A stretch of DNA of 64,000 bases from Vescimonas sanitatis (lineage in GTDB: Bacteria > Bacillota > Clostridia > Oscillospirales > Oscillospiraceae): contig NZ_JBMGPW010000001.1 in NCBI RefSeq assembly GCF_049060325.1, forward strand, positions 434,001-498,000, read 5' to 3'. Made by a program: the position numbers and the translations under genes. Shown here in pieces: positions 15,775 through 25,379 of this stretch; positions within the stretch are counted from its first letter, which is position 1; every line of letters starts with the position of its first letter. The notes under the pieces were generated by a model. That model was not told the DNA's origin, did not search any database, and saw only the letters and a program-made list of their open reading frames with translations.

Positions 15775-16829
15775 AGCGATTTCTCCTTGCAGAATTGCCG
15801 GATGGCCGTTATCAACGCTTCGTTTTCCTCATGGGGCCGCACGGCGATGCGATACCACCCGTCGTCCAGCCCACTGTAATTCCCGCAGCTCCGGATGGCG
15901 ATGCCCTGCCGCAGAAGCCCCTCCCGCAAGCCCCGCGGCCCGCGGAACAGCAGGTAGTTGGCTTGGGACGGACACACCCAGAAGCCCAGCGCCGTCAGGT
16001 TATCCGTGAGCCAACGCCGCTCCGTGCGGATCAGTTCCCGCGTCCTCCGGAGAAAGCCCTGCTCCGTCAGCGCCGCCACACCGGCGCTCTGCGCCAGCGA
16101 GGATACGTTCCACGGCTGGGATGCACTCGCCATGCGGTGCAGCAGCGCGCTGTCGGCGCACAGGCAGTACCCCAGCCGGATGCCCGCCATGCCGTAGCTC
16201 TTGGTAAAGGCCTTCAGGATCAGCAGCTCCGGGTGCGCCGCCAAAAGGGCTTTGGCGCTGACACCGTCCTCCGTAAGGTCGAGGAAGCACTCATCCAGAA
16301 ACACCCGCGCACCCCACGCCGCACAGCCTTGCAGGATCCACTCCAGCAGCGGCAGCGGCAGCAGCCGTCCGGTGGGGTTGTTGGGGTTGCAGAGGAATAC
16401 CACCTCCGGTTTTTTCTCTTCCAAAAAGGGCAGAAAGCCCTCATCCACATCGAAATTCTCCGCCTGATGCAGAAAATACGGCGTCACGCGGCAGCCCACC
16501 TGCGCCAGACCCAGCCCGTACTCGGCAAAGGTAGGCGCAGGCTCCACAGCTGTCCGGGGCCGCAGGGCGGCGCAGTATGTGTAGATCAGGTCTGCCGCGC
16601 CGTTTCCGCAGAGAATATAGGACGCCGGCACCTGCTCATGGGTTGCGATGGCCTGCACCAGCCGGCGGCAGTAGGGGTCGGAGTAGCGGTGCAGCTGGGG
16701 CAGAGCCCGGCACACCGCCTCCAAAACGCCGGGGGGCGTGCCAAGCGGGTTGGTGTTGGCGGAAAAATCCAGTGTGATACCGCCGCCGTACACGTCACCG
16801 CCATGTTGATTTTCCATTTGATACAGCAT
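15765..16829 (-). CDS. cobD: Threonine-phosphate decarboxylase-like PLP enzyme
   Basis: The 354-residue fold-type I aminotransferase-like protein starts at 16829 after AAAGGAGA. The opening HGGDVYGGGITLDFSANTNPLG is characteristic of CobD rather than HisC. PLP residues are seen in CNPNNPTG, DECFLDL and the Schiff-base Lys in KAFTKSYGMAGIRLGY. CobD makes (R)-1-amino-2-propanol phosphate, the linker attached by the upstream-encoded CbiB. HisC is the main alternative, but the motifs and operon favour CobD. Confidence 0.9.
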   Translation of the reverse strand: MLYQMENQHGGDVYGGGITLDFSANTNPLGTPPGVLEAVCRALPQLHRYSDPYCRRLVQAIATHEQVPASYILCGNGAADLIYTYCAALRPRTAVEPAPTFAEYGLGLAQVGCRVTPYFLHQAENFDVDEGFLPFLEEKKPEVVFLCNPNNPTGRLLPLPLLEWILQGCAAWGARVFLDECFLDLTEDGVSAKALLAAHPELLILKAFTKSYGMAGIRLGYCLCADSALLHRMASASQPWNVSSLAQSAGVAALTEQGFLRRTRELIRTERRWLTDNLTALGFWVCPSQANYLLFRGPRGLREGLLRQGIAIRSCGNYSGLDDGWYRIAVRPHEENEALITAIRQFCKEKSLWL

Positions 16830-16840
16830 CTACGTCTCCT

Positions 16841-17803
16841 TTACAGCGCAAAGGGCAGCTTGACCCCGCAGCTCAAAAGCAGGGTGAGGATGGCTGTGAC
16901 GGTCATCAGGCGACACACACGGGGGATGTCCTCGTGGGTGATCTCCCGCGCTGCGTCGCCGATATACTCTTTTTTGTGCAGCACGCCGTGGTACCATGCA
17001 TCCCCCGCCAGACGCACGCCCAGCAGCCCCGCGCAGACGGATTCCGTCTGGGCTGAGTTGGGACTGGCGTGCTTCCGGCGGTCGCGGCGGAAGATCCGCC
17101 AGCCTGCCGCCGTATCCAGCCCCATCAGGCCGCCCGCCGCCAGCATCAGAAGTGCTGACAGCCGCGCCGGGATGTAATTCACCACATCGTCGGCCTTGGC
17201 GGGTACCAGACCAATGTTCTTATAGGGCGGCTCCACATACCCCAGCATGGAGTCCATGGTGTTCACCGCCTTGTAGAAAAAGCCCAGCGGCGCGCCGCCG
17301 ATGGCCAGAAACAGCAGCGGCGCCACCACGCCGTCGGAGGTGTTCTCCGCCACCGTCTCCACGGCGGCGCGTGTCACGGCGGCGTCGTCCAGCCGGTCGG
17401 TGTCTCGCCCCACGATCATGGAAACAGCATGGCGGGAGGCGGCCAAATCGCCGCTCTCCAGCGCGTCATAGACCTTCATGGTCTCGTCCCGCAGGGACTT
17501 GACCGCCAAGATCTGCCAGCACATCACACTCTCCAGCGCCAGGCGCAACCACGGGCTGACCAGACCGCACAGCCACAGCAGCAGAGCCGGGACGGCGGTG
17601 GATATGATGACCACCGCGCCCCACAGAATGGCACCCGCCGCCCGCTCGCCGGACGGCGTTTTGGGGCATACGCACCGCAGCACCCGCTCCAACACGCTAA
17701 TACATTTTCCAATCAGAACTACCGGATGGGGAAAACTGTGGGGGTCGCCCACCAGAAGGTCTATGCAAAAGCCGATAACAAGTGCCGCAAGCGACCACAT
17801 CAT
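16841..17803 (-). CDS. cbiB: Adenosylcobinamide-phosphate synthase
   Basis: The 320-residue integral membrane protein starts at 17803, where the ATG overlaps the stop of the upstream fusion gene (ATGA) and GGAGGAG precedes it. Typical CbiB features are FCIDLLVGDPHSFPHPV at the N-terminus, ETVAENTSDGVVAPL, FYKAVNTMDSMLGY and YIPARLSALL. There are four to five hydrophobic segments. It joins aminopropanol or its phosphate to cobyric acid. Confidence 0.95.
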   Translation of the reverse strand: MMWSLAALVIGFCIDLLVGDPHSFPHPVVLIGKCISVLERVLRCVCPKTPSGERAAGAILWGAVVIISTAVPALLLWLCGLVSPWLRLALESVMCWQILAVKSLRDETMKVYDALESGDLAASRHAVSMIVGRDTDRLDDAAVTRAAVETVAENTSDGVVAPLLFLAIGGAPLGFFYKAVNTMDSMLGYVEPPYKNIGLVPAKADDVVNYIPARLSALLMLAAGGLMGLDTAAGWRIFRRDRRKHASPNSAQTESVCAGLLGVRLAGDAWYHGVLHKKEYIGDAAREITHEDIPRVCRLMTVTAILTLLLSCGVKLPFAL

Positions 17804-19788
17804 GCCGTTTCTCCTCCGCCCTGCATCGTAAAAATATAAATGGGATTCTGCCCGCTCATCAGATGATAGCCTCCGGCCCTTCTGTCCCGCGCCGCCTGCA
17901 GCGACACCACCTCCGTCTCCGTAAAGGGAAACGCCGTCAGGCACTCCGTCAGCTCAGCCACGGACTCCAGCGAAACGGCCGTGGCCACGATGCGGACACG
18001 GGGGTTTCTTGCCAGCAGCAGCGCCACGATCTCCCGCATATTCCCGGCGCTGCCGCCGATGAATGCGTGGGTAGGCGCGGGCAAACCGGCGCAGGCCTCC
18101 GGCGCACTGCCGCAGACCACCTGTAGGTTCTCCAACGAAAACCGCTCCCGGTTCTGCCCCAGCAGCGCCGCGGCGTCCTCCCGCCGCTCCACGGCACAGA
18201 CCTGTCCCCGCTTTGCCTGTAAGGCCATCTCCACCGACACCGAGCCGGTACCGGCGCCGATGTCCCAGCAGACGCTCCGCTCCGTCAGCCGCAGCTTGGA
18301 AAGGCACACCGCCCGCACCTCGCTTTTCGTCATAGGCACCACCGGCATTCCCTCCGCGCTGCGGAGGAAGACGTCATCCGGCAGACCCGGCGTGACCACC
18401 GCGTCGGGGTGGGGATTTTCGATGAGCGCCACGCTCAAGGGCTCGTAGGCACCTTCTGCCAGCTCTGCTGCCGTGCCGCACACAATGCGCTCATCCGGGT
18501 AGCCCAGCCGCTGTCCCACAGACACGGTGACGCCGCCCAGACCGCCTGCTGTCAGTGTGCGGCACAGGTCGTTGATGCCGCGCTCACCGCCCACCAGCGC
18601 AAAGAGACGGCTGGTTGCCCGCACCTCCGGCAGGATGTTGTGCTGCCGTCCATGAAGGCTCACCACCCGCACATCCTCGTAGGAGGTTTGCAGCCGGGCG
18701 CACAGATAGGACAGCGAGCTCAAACCTGGCAGCACCGCTGTGTCGCAGCCCTCCAGCAGAGGAAGCAGCTTTTTGGTGCCGCTGAAAAAGCCGGTGTCGC
18801 CGGACATGACCACCGCAAAGCGGCGGTATTCCCGGTGGGCGCGGATAAAGTCCGCAATATCCTGCGGCGCAATGGCGTCATAGGTAGGCTGTCCCGGCCG
18901 CGCCACAGCATCCAACATCCGTTTTGCGCCAATGAGACAGTCCGCCGTCTCGATGGCTTCACTGACCTCGCGGGTCATAGCCTCCCGGCTGCCGGGGCCG
19001 ATGCCGACGATCCGCACCTGCGGCCGGACGGTGCAGCCGAACCGCTTACACAGCACATCCAGCACCGCCGCAAAGGGAAGCCCCCCCCGCTGGGGCGGGC
19101 GACCAATGACCACCAGACCTGCGCCCGCCTTCCGGGCGGCGGACACCTTAGCAGGAAAGCCGCCGGCTTCTCCGCCGTCCTTGGTCACCATCCACGCGGC
19201 GTTGGCAAACCGCAGTGTGGCCAGATCCATCTCCTCGGAGAAAGGCCCCTGCATGGCGATGATATGAGAGGCTTTTAACCCCGCTGTGCGGCAGGCCTCC
19301 AGTGAGGCATCCATGGGCAGCACACGGGCGTATACCCGCTGGGTAAAATCGAGGATACCGCTATACGCCGCCAATTCCTTACTGCCGGTGGTCAGGAGGA
19401 TGCTGCCCTCGGTATTCGCCAGAAACGCGGCGGCCTCGGCGGCGTTTTCCACGCACACGAGCGCCTCCTTCGGGTCACAGGACTGCCGCAGCAGGCGCAG
19501 ATATTCTGTTTCCGTCTCCCGGCAGGCCGTGCAGATGCTCTCGGTGATGGAGGCGGCGTAGGGGTGGGTGGCATCGATCACCAGATCGAACCGGGTCTCT
19601 TGCAGCATCCGGATGATGTCCGCCACCGGGATGCGCCCCGCCAGAACCGTGACGTTTTTCGCCTCTGGCAGCAGCGTCTCACCGTACTCCGTTGCCACAC
19701 ATACCGTGGCCTGTACCGGCTGTCCGGCGAGAAATTCCGCCAGCTCCCGCCCTTCGGTGGTGCCGGCAAACACGCAGATATTACACAT
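17800..19788 (-). CDS. Trifunctional CobK/CbiJ-CbiE-CbiT fusion
   Basis: The 662-residue protein starts at 19788 after GAGGA, overlapping cbiH. Residues 1-250 are precorrin-6A reductase (VFAGTTEGRELAEFL, DATHPYAASITE, GPFSEEMD, TKDGGEAGG). Residues about 253-455 are the CbiE C5-methyltransferase (VGIGPGSREAMT, VVMSGDTGFFSG). Residues about 465-662 are the CbiT C15-methyltransferase/decarboxylase (MTKSEVRAVCLSKL, WDIGAGTGSVSVEMAL, FIGGSAGNMREI). CbiE-CbiT fusions (CobL) are common; fusion of the reductase in front is less so. All three act on consecutive corrin intermediates, so channelling is plausible. Confidence 0.93.
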   Translation of the reverse strand: MCNICVFAGTTEGRELAEFLAGQPVQATVCVATEYGETLLPEAKNVTVLAGRIPVADIIRMLQETRFDLVIDATHPYAASITESICTACRETETEYLRLLRQSCDPKEALVCVENAAEAAAFLANTEGSILLTTGSKELAAYSGILDFTQRVYARVLPMDASLEACRTAGLKASHIIAMQGPFSEEMDLATLRFANAAWMVTKDGGEAGGFPAKVSAARKAGAGLVVIGRPPQRGGLPFAAVLDVLCKRFGCTVRPQVRIVGIGPGSREAMTREVSEAIETADCLIGAKRMLDAVARPGQPTYDAIAPQDIADFIRAHREYRRFAVVMSGDTGFFSGTKKLLPLLEGCDTAVLPGLSSLSYLCARLQTSYEDVRVVSLHGRQHNILPEVRATSRLFALVGGERGINDLCRTLTAGGLGGVTVSVGQRLGYPDERIVCGTAAELAEGAYEPLSVALIENPHPDAVVTPGLPDDVFLRSAEGMPVVPMTKSEVRAVCLSKLRLTERSVCWDIGAGTGSVSVEMALQAKRGQVCAVERREDAAALLGQNRERFSLENLQVVCGSAPEACAGLPAPTHAFIGGSAGNMREIVALLLARNPRVRIVATAVSLESVAELTECLTAFPFTETEVVSLQAARDRRAGGYHLMSGQNPIYIFTMQGGGETA

Positions 19789-20512
19789 TTCGGTATCCTC
19801 TGGGGGTGATGAGCTGTCCCGCCACCGTCTTTGCCGCACTGTTGCCGATAAACACGGTGCAGAACATATCCACCTCCGCCTCCCGCAGCTCTGCCAGCGT
19901 CAGGATGCGGCGGCTCTGCCCGTCGCGGCCGATGTTGCGGACGATGCCGCAGAGTCTGTCCTCCGGCAGACGGCGCAGCAAAATATCGCAGGCGCGCTTT
20001 ACATGATCCGGTCTGCCGTGGCTGGCCGGGTTATACAGAGCGATGGTCAGATCCGCCGCCGCCGCGCAGTCCAAGCGCTTTTCGATGGTCTCCCACGGTG
20101 TCAGACGGTCGCTGAGGCTGATGACCGCGAAATCATGGGTCAGCGGCGCACCTAGCACCGCCCCGCCGCTGCACGCCGCCGTCAATCCCGGCACCACCTG
20201 AATCTCAGGCTCCTGCGCCTCGCCCCTCAGCTCATAGACCAGCGCCGCCATGCCGTAGATGCCGCTGTCACCGGAGCAAACCATGGCGGCGGTCTTGCCG
20301 CTGCGCGCCAGCTCCAGCACCAGCTGGCAGCGCTCTGTCTCCCGTGTCATGGGCGTGGAGTGAAGTTCCTTGCCGGGATAGCGATCCCGCACCAGATCCA
20401 CATAGACGGGGTACCCCACAATGGCGTCGCACGCCTGCAGGGCCTCGTCTGCCCGGATGGTCATATCCTCATAGCCGCCAGGGCCGATGCCCACTACAAT
20501 TACCTTACCCAA
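19781..20512 (-). CDS. cbiH: Cobalt-precorrin-3B C17-methyltransferase
   Basis: The 243-residue SAM-dependent tetrapyrrole methylase begins with TTG at 20512, 6 bases after GGAGG, overlapping the end of cbiG. It has the VVGIGPGGYEDMT glycine loop, VCSGDSGIYGMA, VVPGLTAACSGGAVLGAPL and ALYNPASHGRPDHVKRA, all specific to CbiH/CobJ. It methylates C17 with ring contraction. It reads in the same minus-strand order as its pathway neighbours. Confidence 0.93.
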   Translation of the reverse strand: MGKVIVVGIGPGGYEDMTIRADEALQACDAIVGYPVYVDLVRDRYPGKELHSTPMTRETERCQLVLELARSGKTAAMVCSGDSGIYGMAALVYELRGEAQEPEIQVVPGLTAACSGGAVLGAPLTHDFAVISLSDRLTPWETIEKRLDCAAAADLTIALYNPASHGRPDHVKRACDILLRRLPEDRLCGIVRNIGRDGQSRRILTLAELREAEVDMFCTVFIGNSAAKTVAGQLITPRGYRNV

Positions 20513-21515
20513 AGCGCACCTCCCAATGCTCCGCCGCGACGGCGACGGTCACTCCGTCCCGCGCTGTTTTTTGTACGATCAGCTTTTCGGCATCCAGCAG
20601 CGCCGCCCGTTCACAGACATTGTCTACGCCGGTAACGGAACGGACGAAGTCGGAGGGAGTGAAATCACCCGCCACATCCCGCAGCTGCTGCGCCGTGTAA
20701 AAATGCACCGGCCAGTTGTTTTTCTCACAGGCGGCCAGCAGACCCGGCTCGTCCTGCTTCAGATCGATGGAACAGACGCCGCGGATAGCCGCTGTGTCCA
20801 GGCCATTTTCCGCGAACACTGTCTGCACCGCACGCACCACCGCTTCGGCAGAGATGCCCCGCCGGCAGCCTACGCCTACCCGCAACACGCGAGGGATCAG
20901 CCGCAGGGTGCGGGCAAAGGGTGTTCTGACGTGCCAGCCGATGAAAATGCCCAGAGGGCCGGTCTCCCCGGCAAACGTACCCTCCGGCAGGGGGACAGGC
21001 AGGTAAAACTGGCTACAAAGAGGCACGTCCCCCTCCAGTATCGCCGCCGATACCGCCTTGGCAAGCCCCATGTCGGAGATGGCACAGCCGTGCCGGGCGG
21101 CCCATGCGTCCACGGCGAATTTTCCCCGGACGTCGGTGGCGGTGGTGACCACCGCCGTGGCGTCCAGCTTCTCCGCCAGCTTTTCCGCCAGCGCGTTGGC
21201 GCCGCCGATGTGGCCGGAGAGCAGGGGGATCACAAACTGCCCCGCCTCGTCGATGCACACCACCGCCGGGTCGGTTTTTTTGCTTTTGACATAGGGGGCG
21301 ATCTCCCGCACGGCGATGCCGCAGGCCCCCACAAAGATCAGTGCGTCCATGGAGGAAAAGCACACACCATATATCGCCCTGTCCAGCGGCAGAAAGCCCG
21401 GCTCTTCAAAACGCGGCATGGTATAGCACATCCATACCTCCTCCGGCAGCGCCTCCAGTACCCGCCGCGCCGTGGCACAGCCGCCCCGGCTGAAGGCAAA
21501 CAGGGCGGCTCTCAT
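20505..21515 (-). CDS. cbiG: Cobalt-precorrin-5A hydrolase
   Basis: The 336-residue protein starts at 21515, overlapping the cbiF stop. It shows the CbiG N-terminal region (SMDALIFVGACGIAVREIAPYVKSKKTDPAVVCIDEAGQFVIPLLSGHIGGAN) and C-terminal domain (GVGCRRGISAEAV). The enzyme opens the delta-lactone of cobalt-precorrin-5A and releases acetaldehyde, a step specific to the anaerobic route. Confidence 0.95.
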   Translation of the reverse strand: MRAALFAFSRGGCATARRVLEALPEEVWMCYTMPRFEEPGFLPLDRAIYGVCFSSMDALIFVGACGIAVREIAPYVKSKKTDPAVVCIDEAGQFVIPLLSGHIGGANALAEKLAEKLDATAVVTTATDVRGKFAVDAWAARHGCAISDMGLAKAVSAAILEGDVPLCSQFYLPVPLPEGTFAGETGPLGIFIGWHVRTPFARTLRLIPRVLRVGVGCRRGISAEAVVRAVQTVFAENGLDTAAIRGVCSIDLKQDEPGLLAACEKNNWPVHFYTAQQLRDVAGDFTPSDFVRSVTGVDNVCERAALLDAEKLIVQKTARDGVTVAVAAEHWEVRFG

Positions 21516-22267
21516 TGGGCCCCCTTGCGGAACTCCGTTGTAAAATCGGGGTGGTACAGCAGCGACCGGAGATAGTTGTCACCCAGGCAGTTGCCCACCA
21601 CGATCAACGATGTCTTGGTCAGACCGTTGCCCGTCACTGTCTCGTGGAGCGTCCCCACAGTGCAGCGGAAGATCTTCTCCTCCGGCCAAGTGGCCTTGTA
21701 GACCACCGCCGCCGGGGTGTCAGCGGTATAGCCTCCCGCCAGCAGCTCATCTTGCAGCAGTTCGGTCAGTGAGGTGCTGAGAAACAGCACCATGGTGGCC
21801 TGATGGGCCGCCAGTGAGCGGATGGACTCCCGCTCCGGCACCGGCGTGCGGCCGGGGGCGCGGGTGATGATGACGGTCTGGCTCACATCGGGCAGGGTGT
21901 ACTCCGCCCGCAGAGCGGCCGCCGCGCCGCAGAAGGCGCTGACGCCGGGGCAGACATCGTAGGCGATACCGCGTTTTTCCAGCTCGTCAAACTGCTCCCG
22001 TACTGCGCCGTAGATGCTGGAATCCCCTGTGTGCAGGCGCACGGTGGTCTTGCCGGCGGCCTCCGCCTTCTCGATGAGGGCGATGACCTCTTCCAGCGTC
22101 AGCTTGGCGCTGTCGTGGATCTCGCAGCCCTCCCTGGTATAGTCCAGCAGCGCCGGATTTACCAGTGAGCCGGCGTAGATCACCATGTCGGCCTCGCCCA
22201 GCAGCTTGACGCCCCGGACGGTGATGAGGTCGGCAGCGCCGCTGCCCGCTCCCACAAAATGTACCAT
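21512..22267 (-). CDS. cbiF: Cobalt-precorrin-4 C11-methyltransferase
   Basis: The 251-residue tetrapyrrole methylase has AAGGAGGA upstream. It shows VHFVGAGSGAADLITVRG, VRLHTGDSSIYGAVREQ, CPGVSAFCGAAAAL and ITRAPGRTPVPERE, all diagnostic for CbiF/CobM. It adds the C11 methyl group. It is coupled to cbiG by a 4-base overlap. Confidence 0.95.
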   Translation of the reverse strand: MVHFVGAGSGAADLITVRGVKLLGEADMVIYAGSLVNPALLDYTREGCEIHDSAKLTLEEVIALIEKAEAAGKTTVRLHTGDSSIYGAVREQFDELEKRGIAYDVCPGVSAFCGAAAALRAEYTLPDVSQTVIITRAPGRTPVPERESIRSLAAHQATMVLFLSTSLTELLQDELLAGGYTADTPAAVVYKATWPEEKIFRCTVGTLHETVTGNGLTKTSLIVVGNCLGDNYLRSLLYHPDFTTEFRKGAQ

Positions 22268-22269
22268 TG

Positions 22270-23397
22270 TCAGTCCTCCTTTATCCGGCGCAGCAGTGCC
22301 GCTGCGTCCTTTGTCTCACAGAGATAGCCATATTCCTTGGAAAAGAGGATGGCTCCCGTCTCTATATCACTGCATTTATAATGCATCATGTCGTCGATGC
22401 GCCCGGCCAGCCGGTGCAGCACCGCGTCATAAAGTCCCTGCTCCTTCAACAGCCGCAGGGCGTCGTCACAGGTGGCGCAGCAGAGCATCTCCGCCGCCGC
22501 ACCGCCGTGCAGCCCCTCTGCGGCGGCACAGGCCGTCAGGATGTCCATGCGACAGTCGCCGTAGCGGGAGTGGGTGTTCCACATACCGCCCGCCAGCTTT
22601 ACCAGCTTGCCGATATGACCGATGAGCAGCGCCCCTCGGAAGCCCAGCTCCCGGCACATCTCCATCGTGTCGCCGATGAAGTTGGAGGTCATCACCGCCG
22701 TGGCGGGGTCGATGCCCATGACACCCTTGATATAGTCTGCGCCGTAGTTACCGGGGGCCAGCAGTACATAATCCGCGCCGCCCTCCCGCCGCTGCCGCAG
22801 CTCTACATGGATGGTGTCCACCAGCGCCTGCTCGCTCATAGGCTCTACGATCCCCGTGGTGCCTAAGATGGATATGCCTCCCTCAATGCCTAATCGGGGA
22901 TTGAAGGTCTTTTTCGCCAGCGTCTCGCCATCGGGAGCGGAAATCACCACTTGCAGCCCGCCGATGTATCCGAACAGGCCGCAGACCTCCTCCACATTCT
23001 CCTGAATCATCCGGCGGGGTACAGAGTTGATGGCCGCCGCACCCACCGGCTGGTCAAGACCTGGCATGGTTACCCGCCCTACACCCTGTCCGCCGTCAAT
23101 GACAATGCCAACAGTCTCTGTTTTCCGCACCTCGGCATAGATCAGGGTGTCACGGGTGATATCCGGGTCATCACCGCTGTCCTTCCGGATGGCACAGTGC
23201 ACACAGTTTGGGGACAGATGGATGTCCTCCACCGCCAGCGTCAGTTCCATGCCCTTGGGTGTCAGCAGGCGGATGGACTCCTTTTTACTGCCGCTCAGCA
23301 GCATCCATGCGGCGGCCTTGGCTGCCGCCGCGGCACAGGAACCGGTGGTGTAGCCCAGACGGAGTTTTTTTCCGTCCCGTATGATAAATTCCTTCAT
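22270..23397 (-). CDS. cbiD: Cobalt-precorrin-5B C1-methyltransferase
   Basis: The 375-residue protein has the CbiD opening LRLGYTTGSCAAAAAKAA, the KDSGDDPDIT box, GQGVGRVTMPGL and GTTGIVEPMSE. CbiD is the methyltransferase unique to the anaerobic pathway and unrelated to the other methylases here. Its start at 23397 follows the cbiC stop by only 3 bases. Confidence 0.95.
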   Translation of the reverse strand: MKEFIIRDGKKLRLGYTTGSCAAAAAKAAAWMLLSGSKKESIRLLTPKGMELTLAVEDIHLSPNCVHCAIRKDSGDDPDITRDTLIYAEVRKTETVGIVIDGGQGVGRVTMPGLDQPVGAAAINSVPRRMIQENVEEVCGLFGYIGGLQVVISAPDGETLAKKTFNPRLGIEGGISILGTTGIVEPMSEQALVDTIHVELRQRREGGADYVLLAPGNYGADYIKGVMGIDPATAVMTSNFIGDTMEMCRELGFRGALLIGHIGKLVKLAGGMWNTHSRYGDCRMDILTACAAAEGLHGGAAAEMLCCATCDDALRLLKEQGLYDAVLHRLAGRIDDMMHYKCSDIETGAILFSKEYGYLCETKDAAALLRRIKED

Positions 23398-23400
23398 AAC

Positions 23401-24027
23401 CTACCGCCTGATCTGGTAGAGCATGGCGTTGCAGATGGCCGCCGCCACGTTGCTGCCGCCCTTGCGGCCCCGAGCCACGATGTAGGGCGCGGCAGCGGCC
23501 TTGATGATGCGCTCCTTGCTCTCCACCACGTTCACAAAGCCCACCGGCACCCCGATGATGAGGGCGGGATGGAGCTTGCCCGTCTCCATCAGCGCCTCTA
23601 AGGAGAAAAGCGCCGTGGGGGCGTTGCCGATAGCAAAGATGCAGGGCTTGGGTAGGGCTGCCGCCCGCTCCATGGATACAAAGGCACGGGTCACACCGCG
23701 CTCCTTAGCCTCCGCCGCCACGTCCGCGTCCGACATGAAGCAGTGTACCTCTCCGCCCAGCGAGGCGAGGATCGTCTTATTGATCCCGGCCTTGGCCATC
23801 TGGGTATCGGTGACGATGTCACAGCCCGCCCGCAGGGCGGCAATGGCCTTTTGTACCGCGTGGTCGGAAAAGGCCAGATTGTCCACATAGTCAAAATCCG
23901 CCGTGGTGTGGATGACCCGTTTGATGACCAGCTCATTCTCCGGATCCAGCCGCCGGTCACCCAGCAGCTCGGTGATGATGGCGAAGCTGCGCTTCTCGAT
24001 ATCCATAGGCTTCATCTGTTCCGTCAT
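23401..24027 (-). CDS. cbiC: Cobalt-precorrin-8 methylmutase
   Basis: The 208-residue protein starts at 24027 (AAAGGAG upstream, ATGA overlap with cbiA); a longer frame upstream is just the cbiA gene in another frame. Motifs are IEKRSFAIITELLG, VIKRVIHTTADFDYV with the catalytic His, TDTQMAKAGIN, FAIGNAPTALFSL and GVPVGFVNVVESKE. It moves the methyl group from C11 to C12 to give cobyrinic acid. Confidence 0.95.
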   Translation of the reverse strand: MTEQMKPMDIEKRSFAIITELLGDRRLDPENELVIKRVIHTTADFDYVDNLAFSDHAVQKAIAALRAGCDIVTDTQMAKAGINKTILASLGGEVHCFMSDADVAAEAKERGVTRAFVSMERAAALPKPCIFAIGNAPTALFSLEALMETGKLHPALIIGVPVGFVNVVESKERIIKAAAAPYIVARGRKGGSNVAAAICNAMLYQIRR

Positions 24028-25370
24028 AGCGTCTCCTTTCTGCAAGCCGCCAAAAAGCGCTGTGCCATGACGGGCTTGGCGTAAAAATGGAAGTGAGGGA
24101 AACCCGCGTACAGCGTATCCGTGGCATACGCACAGCGCCACTGCTTGCCGGAGGGCTTTTCCGCCAGAAAAGCCCTGCCCGGTAGGGGCGTGTCCCAATG
24201 GTGAAATTCATGCATCGGCACCTGCTCTCCGGCGCGGCAGAGAAGGCTGTCCTCCTGCGCCGTGGCGGTGATGTAGCCGAACCGGGTCAGCTTCCCCGTG
24301 TCAAAGCAGTCACCGGGCAGCGCGCCTACCATGGCGTGGCCTGCGATGGACTCTGTCAGGTACATAAAGCCGCCGCACTCGGCGATACAGGGCATCCCCG
24401 CGTGTACGGCCTCCCGAATTCGCCTGCGCAGGACATAGTTTTCCGCCAACTGCGCCGCGTACAGCTCCGGGTAGCCGCCGCCCAAGTACAGGCCCTGTAC
24501 GCCATCGGGAAGCCGCTCATCCGCCAGCGGGCTGAAGGGTACCAGCTCCGCACCCAGCTGCCGCAGCAGGTCGAGGCTGTCCTCATAGTAAAAGCAGAAC
24601 GCCCGGTCCCTGGCCACGCCGATACGCACCGGCGTTCCCGGCTCCGGCAGGGCCGGCGGGATAAAGCGCAGGGGCGGCGCAGCGTCAGCCAACTCCAGCA
24701 GTGTTGGAATGTCCAGCGTTTTTTCCGCCTCGGTCGCCAGCTTGCGCAGCTTCTCTTGCAGATCGGCCACCTCGTCCGCTGTGATGAGCCCCAAGTGGCG
24801 GCTCTCCAGCGCGCACTCCGGCAGACGGGGCAGATAGCCGCAGGCGCGGACGCCCAGACGGTTTTCCAGCTCCCGTGCCAGTGGACCATAACTCATGGCG
24901 CTGCACCCGTTGAGGATGACGCCACGGATGCCGCTGTCCGGCGCAAAGTGGAGAAAGCCCTCCACCGCCGCCAGGACGGAAAGGGCCGCCCCTCGGGCAT
25001 TGACCACCAGCACCACGGGGCTTTGGGTCTCCCGCGCCACCTCGTAGGTGCTGGCCCGAATGGAGGTGAGGCCCAGCCCGTCATAATAGCCCATGACCCC
25101 CTCTATCACCGTGACATCGCAGCCCCGGGCGTTGCGGGCCAGAAGATAGCGCAGGGTATCGGGATCAAAGAAGAAGGCATCCAAATTGGAGCTCTTCGCG
25201 CCAATGATCCGGCTGTGGAACATGGGGTCGATATAATCAGGGCCGCATTTCGCCGCGCCTACCCGCAGGCCCCGCGATACCAGCGCCTGCAAGACGGCAC
25301 AGGTAACGGTGGTCTTGCCGCAGCCGCTGTTGGTGCCGGCCAGCACCAGCCGGGGGACTTTTTGCTCCAT
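24024..25370 (-). CDS. cbiA: Cobyrinic acid a,c-diamide synthase
   Basis: The 448-residue ATP-dependent glutamine amidotransferase shows the P-loop GTNSGCGKTTVTCA (12-25), GPDYIDPMFHSRI, VIEGVMGYYDG, and a C-terminal glutaminase with LGGGYPELYA and nucleophile Cys in IAECGGFMYL. It amidates the a and c acetate groups, the first amidation in the anaerobic route. It overlaps cbiC by 4 bases. Confidence 0.95.
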   Translation of the reverse strand: MEQKVPRLVLAGTNSGCGKTTVTCAVLQALVSRGLRVGAAKCGPDYIDPMFHSRIIGAKSSNLDAFFFDPDTLRYLLARNARGCDVTVIEGVMGYYDGLGLTSIRASTYEVARETQSPVVLVVNARGAALSVLAAVEGFLHFAPDSGIRGVILNGCSAMSYGPLARELENRLGVRACGYLPRLPECALESRHLGLITADEVADLQEKLRKLATEAEKTLDIPTLLELADAAPPLRFIPPALPEPGTPVRIGVARDRAFCFYYEDSLDLLRQLGAELVPFSPLADERLPDGVQGLYLGGGYPELYAAQLAENYVLRRRIREAVHAGMPCIAECGGFMYLTESIAGHAMVGALPGDCFDTGKLTRFGYITATAQEDSLLCRAGEQVPMHEFHHWDTPLPGRAFLAEKPSGKQWRCAYATDTLYAGFPHFHFYAKPVMAQRFLAACRKETL

Positions 25371-25379
25371 AGCGCCCTC

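Noticed and set aside
16841..17944. Longer N-terminus for cbiB
   Set aside because: The extra 47 codons are the end of the upstream fusion gene in another frame; the ATG at 17803 has GGAGGAG and the normal CbiB N-terminus.
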